Made by a program: the position numbers and the translations under genes | From: Lentinula raphanica | Lineage: Eukaryota > Basidiomycota > Agaricomycetes > Agaricales > Omphalotaceae | DNA length: 64,000 bases | Direction: 5' to 3' | Assembly: GCA_027919835.1 (NCBI GenBank) | Contig: JANVFP010000007.1 | Span: 1,550,001 to 1,614,000, forward strand | The notes under the pieces: model-generated | What the model was told of the DNA's origin: nothing | The model's input: only the letters and a program-made list of their open reading frames with translations | The model's database searches: none | Shown here: in pieces, positions 45,117-54,874 of the stretch | Position numbering within the stretch: the first letter of the stretch is position 1 | Layout: each line of letters begins with the position of its first letter

Positions 45117-48100
45117 GTGAAAGTTCGCCCTGTCAAGGCTGATTTACCGGAAGAATTCCGTGTGTGGAGACACATTTACGGGGATCCTTTGGCGGATCTA
45201 CCAGATCTACCAACTCATCCACCGGAATTCACGCCGGGTATTCGGTATACGCAAGAACGGAAAGAGATCATCGAGAAAAACCATGCGGAAGGTTTCCTTA
45301 CGGACGAGGAAATGAAGCTAGTTCATCATTTGATGAAGCTGCAGGAAATGGGTTTTGCTTGGCAAGCTTCCGAGGGCGGAACATTCAGAGAGGACTTCTT
45401 TCCTCCCGTGAAAATTCCGGTCATACCTCATGAGCCCTGGGTCGAACGAAATATTCCAATTCCTCCCGGAATCTTCGAAAAGGTTTGTAAGATCATCAAG
45501 GATAAGATTGATGCTGGAGTTTATGAACCATCTTGCTCGAGCTATCGTTCAAAATGGTTTTGTGTGGTCAAGAAGGATGGAACGAGTCTTCGTTTAGTAC
45601 ATAGTTTGGAACCCCTGAACAAGGTAACCATTCAACACTCCGGGATTCCTCCTGCTACCGCGGATATTGCTCGTCATTTTGCGGGTCGTGCCTGTGGTGG
45701 TTTGTTGGATATCTATGTGGGTTATGATGAACGACCAGTCGATGTTAGTTCGCGAGATCTGACGACATTCCAAACTCCGTACGGACCACACCATCTCGTA
45801 AAGTTGCCTATGGGTTGGACGAACTCTGTTCCGATATTCCATGACGATGTAACTTACATGATGCAAGATGAAATTCCGGAATATACTATTCCTTATGTCG
45901 ATGATGTTCCCATCAGAGGCCCCGGGACTCGTTATGAATTACCGGGTGGCGGATACGAAACTATCCCTGAAAATCCTTTGATCAGACGATTTGTCTGGGA
46001 GCATCTACAAAATGTGAACCGAATCATTCAGCGGATGCGGTATTGCGGCGGGACCTTCTCGGGACCAAAAGCATTCCTGTGTTGCGCTGAAACGGTAGTG
46101 GTTGGACACTGTTGCACGTACGAAGGACAGAAACCGGAAGATAGAATCGCAACTACGGTTCTGACTTGGCCTCCGTGCTCTTCTAAGACACAGGTCCGAG
46201 CCTTTCTGGGAACTGTTGGTCAGCTCCGGATGTTCATTCACAATTACGCTAAGAAAGCCTCACCTTTGACCAAATTAACGGCGAATATTCCGTTTGAGTG
46301 GAAGGATGAGCATGTCATAGCCATGGACCTGTTGAAAGACGGAGTCCATAATGCACCAGCCTTAAGAGTCATAGTATATGACTGGGAAACACACTTAGCA
46401 GTGGATAGTTCTTACATGGGTACGGGATTTTACATCTATCAGATTGATCCTGTAGATCAGACGAAGATTTACTATAATTACTTCGGATCCATCCCGTATA
46501 ATGAACGTGAAGCTCGGTTTTCTCAATCTAAGCGTGAACTCTATGGTTTGAAGGTTGCTCTCCGAGCAACACACTATCTTCTTTATGGATGTCGGAAACT
46601 CACGGTGGAAACGGATGCTAGCTATATTCAAGGAATGCTTGAAAATCCGAGTAGTGGTCCAAACGCTACGATCAACCGTTGGATTGAAGATATCCGTAAA
46701 TTCCATTTCGATTTGATCCATGTCAAAGGAGCAACCTTTGGACCTGATGGTTTGTCTCGAAGACCTCCGGGAGGTTGGACTACCCCTCGTCGGGAAACCG
46801 AAGAGGATCTAGCAGAAGATGCAGATGACTCCAACAACGTTAGGTTCTTCAAAGCGGATGAAGCGGATGATCCATTGCCCTTTGAATCATTCAAAGATCA
46901 TATAGATCCCCGGACAGGATACTTTTGCGAGACCATTGAAGATGAGTTTGCGGAAGATCTTCAAGTTGCCCGGGAGGAAGAGATCCAGCATGCATTCCTC
47001 AAAGAATGTTTAGAGGCCTCGGGAATGCCTTTGACCTCTCAGTTTCTGCAGTATACTGCAATCCCCGACAATGCTACTTGGGGCCTGATCACAAATATCC
47101 GATATCTCATAGATCGGATGGCGGAAATCGTCTAGATCAGCAGTTACCGGAAATCCGAGCATGGCTTAAGGACCTGAATGCTGAGCAATTCGCGAAGTCG
47201 GACAAGAGACAACGAGCGGAAATGGACCGGAAAACACTGTCCTTTTCAATAGACTCGGAAGGTCAACTGTTCCATTGGAAACCATCCACAGATCAACTGT
47301 GTTTAGTGGTTGAACCGGAAAAATGAATGTATCTATTGCACAGTGCTCATGATGCCTTAGGACACAAGGGTACATATGCTATGAAAGACTTCTTAGAAAA
47401 GAGGTTTTGGTGGCCGGATCTGGAGAAAGACGTGGAGTGGTATGTGAAAACATGTCAAGCCTGCCAAGACCGACTTAGGTCTTTGGTACGGATCCCTCCA
47501 ATGGTGACCTTCACGCCATCCTTGTTTCAAAAGATACATATCGATACTATGGTTATGTCTCCGGCCAGTAATGGTTGCAGATATATCGTTCACGGAAGGG
47601 ATTCATTGTCGAGTTGGTCGGAAGCTAGGGCACTGAGAGTGGAAAACGCGAGATCACTCGCGGAATGGTTCTTTGAAGACATCATATGTAGATGGGGATG
47701 TCCGGAAATCGTGGTCTCGGACAATGCACCACAGATGAAGCTTATGTTGAGATGGCTCGAACAGAAATACGGGATCCGTGGAATACAGATATCGCCTTAC
47801 AATTCACAAGCTAACGGAAAGATTGAGCGTGCTCACTTTGATCTGAGACAAGCACTTGCGAAAGTGTGTGCGGGAGATCTGTCAAAATGGTACTACTTCT
47901 TGAAACCAATACTTTGGGCTGATCGTATTACTGCACGGAGAGGTTTAGGCTGTTCGCCATACTTCGTAGCTACCGGTACGGAACCTCTGCTACCTTTCGA
48001 TATTGTTGAATCTACATATTTGGTCAATCCACCAAATCGAATACTATCGCGGGAAGAGCTACTGGGCTTCCGGGCTCAGGCTCTTTCCAAACACCGTTCC

Positions 48101-48703
48101 TTCGTTGAGAACATGAAATCACGGATCGACGAGAACAAACGTCGAGAAGCGAGAGTTTTTGAGGAAAAGTACAAGTACACCATTAAGGACTGGGATTTCA
48201 AGCCGGGTACCTTAGTACAAGTACGGAACACCGCCATCGAGAAGAATTTGGATCGGAAAATGTACCTTCGATATCGTGGACCTATGGTTGTCATCCGGAG
48301 GACCCGAGGAGGCGCATATATCATAGCGGAAATGGATGGCACTGTACTGAAAGACAAAGTGGGTGCTTTCCATGTGATCCCGCATCATGCTCGTTACGAA
48401 CCAATTGAACTGCCGGAAAATATACATGATCTGATAGATCTGTCGCCTGAGCAGTTAGAATCTATGGTACAGGATGAGGAAGATGAACCTGAGGAAGTGG
48501 AGGACTTTATTTTCAGTACTGTCCCTTGAATAAACATTTCCGGTGATGATCAGTCGAATTCCGTTGAACCACCACTGGTTCCGCCTGTTGAACAGCTTGA
48601 TCCGGAGGATCTGAAGGCTGCTGAGTCCGAAGATCAAGAGGAAGAGTCGAATCCGTCCCTACCGAATGGTCCACGACGAAGTGGTCGACGGAAATCTTTC
48701 TAA
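45117..48703 (+). pseudogene. pol: Ty3/gypsy pol remnant: RT (YVDD), RNase H, integrase
   Basis: The first frame (45117-47135) holds reverse transcriptase with KIDAGVYEPS, WFCVVKKDGTSLRLVHSLEP, LPMGWTNSVPIFHDDVTYM and catalytic IPYVDDVPI (about residue 260). RNase H follows (LAVDSSYMGTGFY; ETDASYIQGML). A frame change near 47130 and an in-frame TGA at 47324 break it before integrase, which resumes at 47327: HHCC zinc site (HDALGHKGTY..CQACQ), then HIDTMVM, VVSDNAPQM and NGKIERAH for D,D,E. The C-terminal part has KPGTLVQVRNTAI and ends after PRRSGRRKSF at 48703. It starts directly after an LTR fragment without gag or protease, so this is a deleted, inactive copy. Confidence 0.88.
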
Positions 48704-48728
48704 ACATGCCTGATCCAACAGATCAGTT

Positions 48729-48742
48729 AGTTTGGGGGAGTT
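48729..48742 (+). other. Polypurine-like tract after pol
   Basis: AGTTTGGGGGAG follows the end of pol. The same string occurs at about 54219-54231 and at 58149-58160. At the last site it directly precedes an LTR start, marking it as the plus-strand primer tract of this family. Confidence 0.5.
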
Positions 48743-49532
48743 TCCGCAATATCTCAACTTATTCTATCTCAATAATCACTTGAGGAATTTAGTTGCCACT
48801 GGATTACCTCAAAAACTACCAATGATACTTGACTTGACAAAAGTACAGGTATAAAAATAGGCGACAGGGCAGAAGGAACGATGATCTAGATGGTCAGCCT
48901 CGATAAGCACTTGCTTAAGGTGCAGAGCGTGGCCCTTGCATTTCGGGATCCTCTAAGTCTGTCTGCGCAATTTTAATTACGGGCGGCAGCGACGGTGGTG
49001 CGGAAAACACGTACACCTCTTCAACGTCGGCAGGAGTCATGGTGGTGTCCTCGTCTTTGGGCAGAGGTTCACCAGCTTTTCGAGCAGCCCTGGCGTTGTC
49101 GATGATCCGTTGGCTAGCCTCCCCACGGTGTGCATAGAAACGAGCTTTCATAACACAGTCGAAGAGTTGGGTCGTATGGAAGTTGATGAAGGCATTGTAC
49201 TGCTCTTCGGTGTACGATTCAACCTCCGGGTTGTGGGCGAGTCTGATGTTGTGAAGAAGTTGCACGAGATCTCGATGATCTGTATCGTCGGGGGTACCTG
49301 TAACAATAATCAGCAAACGACGAAGATTTGCGGAAGGACTCTGGACTATGCAAAGCAAAAAAAAATCTAACGGAAAATGCGTGACCTAGCAGATCAACGA
49401 GTTTCCGTAGAAGTCCGTACGAAAAAGTGGAAAATGGAAGTGGTACTCACTAGTATCCGCAAGTTCCAACGAATACTTCACCCTCTTAATCAGATCTTCA
49501 CCAACAGCACGAGGCTGGGAGATCGCGGTTAC

Positions 49533-52500
49533 CACTTCAGGCACCCACCAAACAGGCCTTCTTAGGCCAAAAAATGATGACATGGAATAGGCCTAAGAGG
49601 CCCATAATAGGGGTAGGCTACCCTAGGGTCCTTAAGGTGGGTAGCTACCACAGGCTGGGTAGCTACCCCCATAGTGTGAGGTTTTGAGATGGGTAGCTAC
49701 CCTACTTAGGGTGCCAGGGGTCCTTTTGAGGTAGCTACCCTATGTTTTTGAAAAATTGTTAGGTTTAGTTTACTAATACTCTGGTAACATTAGTCATCTC
49801 ATATCTCATAAAACAGGCTAGAGCCTTTGATGTACTTGATCACAATTACTAAACTTTAACAAAGTAAATTTAGGTAGCTACCCTCTGTAAAAGGTGAATC
49901 GGGGTAGCTACCCACTCTGGAAAGTTGATCAGGGTAGCTACCCATTCTAGAAGTTAATTTGGGTAGCTACCCACTCTAAAAAATCAATAGGGTAGCTACC
50001 CCACATTCCTGAGTGGCTACCTACTTACAAGGTAAATCATGGTACCTACTTAACACACTCATTATAATATCTGAAAATTTAACACAGCAGTACTGTATAT
50101 TATCCTCAACACAATTGATACACCTAACAATTTACAAAATTGGAACAGTGATAATATGTGTTATACTTGATGAATTTAACACTTTAAACAGTGGAGAACT
50201 TAGATCTGCATTACTGCATGTTATATTTGATGTTTAGCTACCCCATCAATGCTGATTTTTGTTTGGGTAGCTACCCATGGAGGAGTTTGAATTGGGTAGC
50301 TACCCATGGGAGAATTTAAGTTGGGTAGCTACCCACCATAATGCTTTAGTTGGATCAACTTGGATGATGGATCACTCAATTTCATTCTTAGTATATTAAT
50401 TTCCTTATACACATTAGACTGAGCAACTAAAAACTTACATATAATATACTTTAACATACTCAATACTTGCACTTCATTATTCAATATAATACTCACATGT
50501 ACACTGAACAATCAAATAATCAGAGCAGTATTATCACTAATTACACTTGTTACACTCAACATATTTCATTAATAAATATAACACACCTTCAATACAACAT
50601 TGTTATACAATAATAGGCATATAGCAATGATTTTTGGGTGCTTATGGGCGCTTATTGTGGGTCTTCAACTCGAAATTCTTGAGTAGCACATCCTATAATT
50701 TTTGTATAGGTCTTATATTGTGTCAGGATGTTGTTCATATCATACTCCTTAGGATTTAAATCCGAGAACACAGAAATCCATTTTCTAGGGCAGGATATAT
50801 AGTGATCTCTTGTGATGTAACAGCAATTTGTGTAAATCATACTGCATATATCCATGTCATGCAGCCAAATTGCTACTGGGGCATAAAAAGCAATACTCTA
50901 TGACCCATTCTAGGATACCTCCATGTGATACAGCTAAGAGATTCACCATGGGGGTCAAAGTTGATCATGACATCTGCAGTTACATGCACCTATCCATATT
51001 TCAAGTGTACATGAAATATGTAAATGTAGGATGCAGAGTCCAATCATCATAATGACCATTGAAAGCATGTACAGACACTGTCAGTGGACTGTTGCAGTGA
51101 ATTTCACATGAGATAACATCAGTCTCCCAGCAAAACATGGATATATGCAGTGTAATTTATCCAAATTGCTGTTACATTACAAAAGATCACTATATATCCT
51201 GCCCTAGAAAATAGATTTCTGTATTCTCGGATTCAAATCCTAAGAAGTATGATATGAACAACATTCTGACACAATATAAGACCTATACAAAAATTATAGG
51301 ATGTGCTATTCAAGAATTTCGAGTTGAAGACCCACAATAAGCGCCCATAAGCGCCCAAAAATCATTGCTATATGCCTATTATTGTATAACAATGTTGTAT
51401 TGAAGGTGTGTTATATTTATTAATGAAATATGTTGAGTGTAACAAGTGTAATTAGTGATAATACTGCTCTGATTATTTGATTGTTCAGTGTACATGTAAG
51501 TATTATATTGAATCATGAAGTGCAAGTATTGAGTATGTTAAAGTATATTATATGTAAGTTTTTAGTTGCTCAGTCTAATGTGTATAAGGAAATTGATATA
51601 CTAAGAATGAAATTGAGTGATCCATCATCCAAGTTGATCCAACTAAAGCATTATGGTGGGTAGCTACCCAACTTAAATTCTCCCATGGGTAGCTACCCAA
51701 TTCAAACTCCTCCATGGGTAGCTACCCAAACAAAAATCAGCATTGATGGGGTAGCTAAACATCAAATATGACATGCAGTAATGCAGATCTAAGTTCTCCA
51801 CTGTTAAAAGTGTTAAATTCATCAAGTATAACACATATTATCACTGTTCCAATTTTGTAAATTGTTAGGTGTATCAATTGTGTTGAGGATAATATACAGT
51901 ACTGCTGTGTTAAATTTTCAGATATTATAATGAGTGTGTTAAGTAGGTACCATGATTTACCTTGTATTAGCCATTCAGGAATGTGGGGTAGCTACCCTAT
52001 TTGATTTTTTAGAGTGGGTAGCTACCCAAATTAACTTTTAGAATGGGTAGCTACCCTGATTCACCTTTTACAGAGGGTAGCTACCTGAATTTACTTTGTT
52101 AAAGTTTAGTAACTGTGATCAAGTACATCAAAGGCTCATCAGGAAAAATATTCTCATCTCTAGAGTCCCCAGAGATACCCCCCAATTCCTAGGCTGCTGA
52201 GAGATTTTTGTGAACTTTGAAAGATCAAAAAACACTCTAGAGATCCTGAAAGATCCTGAAAGCATCTGAAAGCACCAGAAAGCACCAGAAAGCACCAGAA
52301 AGCACCAGAAAGCACCCAGAGAATTTTTAGAAGCCTCAAAGAACTCAGATACTCTAGGCTCTCTGAGACTACCTAGGAATTGGGGGGTATCTCTGGGGAC
52401 TCTAGAGATGAGAATATTTTTCCTGATGCTCTAGCCTGTTTTATAAGATATGAGATGACTAATGTTACCAGAGTATTGGTAAACTAAACCTAACAATTTT

Positions 52501-52720
52501 TCAAAAACATAGGGTAGCTACCTCAAAAGGACCCCTGGCACCCTAAGTAGGGTAGCTACCCATCTCAAAACCTCACACTATGGGGGTAGCTACCCAGCCT
52601 GTGGTAGCTACCCACCTTAAGGACCCTAGGGTAGCCTACCCCTATTATGGGCCTCTTAGGCCTATTCCATGTCATCATTTTTTTGGCCTAAGAAGGCCTG
52701 TTTGGTGGGTGCCTGAAGTG
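49533..52720. mobile_element. Giant palindromic hAT-like DNA element with GGTAGCTACC array
   Basis: The termini are CACTTCAGGCACCCACC and its complement, flanked by 8-bp direct repeats GCGGTTAC (49525-49532 and 52721-52728). Eight-bp duplications and CA-initial termini fit the hAT superfamily. The arms (49533-50857 and 51135-52720) are inverted copies around a 277-bp spacer; inner positions pair with a constant sum of 101992. Each arm carries 11-12 copies of GGTAGCTACC, itself self-complementary, in the outer 800 bp. The right arm also holds a nested element; the left arm has one extra roughly 30-nt motif unit. No transposase frame is seen, so it would need a helper in trans. Confidence 0.88.
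52138..52427. mobile_element. Nested 290-bp inverted-repeat element (MITE-like)
   Basis: It is present only in the right arm of the palindromic element; the left arm shows the empty site (GGCTCTAGCC). The ends ATCAGGAAAAATATTCTCAT and its complement extend for about 55 bp of near-perfect inverted repeat (including GAGTCCCCAGAGATACCCCC). Flanking duplication is 2-4 bp (CT to GCTC, ambiguous). The centre has five tandem AGAAAGCACC units at about 52265-52317. Confidence 0.85.
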
Positions 52721-54231
52721 GCGGTTACAGCGTGCACAGTACTATGTGCTTGAGGAGACAGAGCCCGCTCAGTCTCATCACCATCCGCGGGGCCAACATC
52801 GCGTTCGGAATGTTTGCGCTTGCTCTTGGTCTTGGAAGACTTCGGAGTGTCATCGTCTCAACGATGTCGCGCTTTTTGGTTTTGTTCTTAGCCTTCGCAG
52901 GAGTAGAATCCTCGACGTTGTCAGCCATCTATGGCACGGGTTAGTCATAGACTTGTCTGATCTCCAAGATCAGCCACGTACCGAGACATCCTGATCTGCC
53001 AGAGCAGCGGGTTCGTCGTCAGGGGATTTCTTCTTGCTTTTGGAACAAGTAGAGGGCCTGGTAGGAGGAGGAGGAGTCGCTTCCGCGGTCTTCTTCCCCT
53101 TCTCGCCTTTTTCACGTTTCTCCTTGGCGTGCTTGATCCTTTTGTCCATACCAATGATATGATCGATGACGAGTTCAGCACGACGAGGCTGGATAAACAG
53201 TTAGCAGCTGATCTAACAGATCAAGGTACAATACTTACCGGAGGGTCATACCGCGGAACAGACACACCCATACGCAGGGATTCTTGCATATCAAAGCGTT
53301 GCTCGCGTGGACTACGGAAGTGGCCTCGCATGGGAAGTCCGTGGCCTCGTAAATGGTTAGCAAGTGCGCCTCGAGGACCCTTTGGAGGAGAAGGACCATG
53401 TTCTGCAAGATCAGCATCCTGGGACCTTTACTTAGTAAATGAATCTTTGTAAATAGTTGCGGAAACGCACCACCTTGGCCATGAACTTGGCATCAGCATC
53501 AGAAACTGCTGGATCTGCCGGATCAGTCGCAACTTCCTTGCCTTTCGACTTGGATTTCGACGGTCCTTCAGGATCAGCAGGTGGAACACTAGGTCCGCGA
53601 GTACTGACAGCAGGAGAACCCTGTCTGCCTTGGTCCTCACGGAGCTTTTTGCGACGAAGGTCGTTCAGCTGAATGTAGAAACTGACGATCTCAGCGTTCT
53701 TCCCTCCCTCTTCAGAGAGTTTGGGAAACTGCTTAGGGATCTCGTCACGGATTGTGCAGTACGCATTCACGGCGGAAAGTAATTCCTCCGTGAGATTGTC
53801 GTACGCCCGCAAATATTCCTTGTTCATACATGCAGCGTCGCGGGACACTCGAATGAGCTAACGGGAAATGGTTAGTTTTGCTAGATCTAGCAGATCAAAT
53901 GATTTCCGTACCAAATGAGTGTATGAGCAATGGACATCGTTCAAAAAGATAGTTTTGTTGGACGTGGTGAACTTGACCTTGTCCTTGCTAGAACTGTACT
54001 TGGCACCTTGCCAGGCCAGGCTTTTGTCATCGCTAACACGAGCAGCCCAGTACTCCACGTCGACGCACCAGTTGGCAAAGTCAGCTTCAAGTGAGATAGG
54101 GAGATTGTGGTACTTGAAGTTGGGAGCCATTTTTCGTTGAGTTGGGAGTCGGATCTCTTAGATCAAGGGCTTTTATACCTTTTCCGACGCTTCGGGTCAG
54201 CAGGGGACTGCTGAGCTTTAGTTTGGGGGAG

Positions 54232-54874
54232 GGGACACACGGTGTTTCAAGAATTTTCGAAAATTTCGGAAAATTTCATGAAAATTTTACGAGATCTGAA
54301 AGACCTGTGTTCATTGACAGCTCAAGCATGTGTACAATGCAAAGACTTAGATCTAAAACCGACGCAGCTTGCAATTTGTAAAGCCCAATGGATTTAACAT
54401 GCCATATGAGGCTGCAACCACCAACTTGATAACCGAAGAATCAACATTGATGGGTGTGATCTAGCAGATCAAAAGGATCTAGCAGATCAGACCTAAACTT
54501 CGGATTAAAAAACGACGGAAAAATAATGCAAAAGGACTTAGACAGGGCATAGAAGGACCTAGGCAGACACTGTGCAGAACAACATGCTATCAATAAAGAT
54601 ACTTATAGTGTTTTAGCAAGTAAAGGCCAAGGACAAGGGCCCTAAACTCACAAGGATAACTTAGACAATATCTCAAGGATCTTAAGTGACTTATAGGTTC
54701 TTAGGGATTGGATCAGACTGTAAGAGGACAAGATACGAGGGCCCACATGGGCATATTCATTCAGAACAAAATGGTCTACTAGGTGTATACTAGAGACCGA
54801 GCAAGCGTGGCTATATACAAAAAGTCGCAAAAATTCTCAAAGTAATATAGAAGGCTCATACATAGGAGTCCGTT
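54232..54874 (+). repeat. Probable diverged 3' LTR of the gypsy remnant
   Basis: It begins right after the third-family polypurine tract (GTTTGGGGGAGG, 54221-54232). Around 54585 it shows ATGCTATCAATAAAGATACTTATAGTG, similar in place and sequence to CATAGTATCAATAAGGACTG in the LTR at 59079. The rest is poorly conserved, so the extent is uncertain. Confidence 0.4.

Larger units (their letters stand above)
48915..54130 (-). pseudogene. Antisense multi-exon ORF of gypsy remnant, split by DNA transposon
   Basis: Exons on the - strand: 54130-53912, 53857-53471, 53418-53239, 53188-52982, 52928-52729 plus 49532-49451 (one exon, split by the inserted element), and 49297-48915. Introns have good sites (GTACGG, GTGCGT, GTAAGT, GTACGT, GTGAGT). 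The product has MAPNFKYHNLPISLEADFAN at its start, a charged helical region (ELLSAVNAYCTIRDEIPKQF), a Lys/Pro/Ser-rich disordered middle and the C-terminus MTPADVEEVYVFSAPPSLPP. One frameshift near 52845 is apparent. No known domain was found. It lies between pol and the polypurine tract, antisense to pol. Confidence 0.6.

Noticed and set aside
47324..47326. Programmed stop readthrough in pol
   Set aside because: The TGA before integrase coincides with a nearby frameshift and an absent gag, so decay is the simpler explanation.
50329..51663. Pair of 60-codon frames on opposite strands
   Set aside because: They are mirror images within the arms of the palindromic element, AT-rich and without motif.
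49533..52720. Regularly spaced GGTAGCTACC repeats as a CRISPR array
   Set aside because: The host is a eukaryote, the repeats are 10-12 bp and themselves palindromic, and spacers are not of uniform length. They mirror each other in inverted arms of a DNA element with target duplications.
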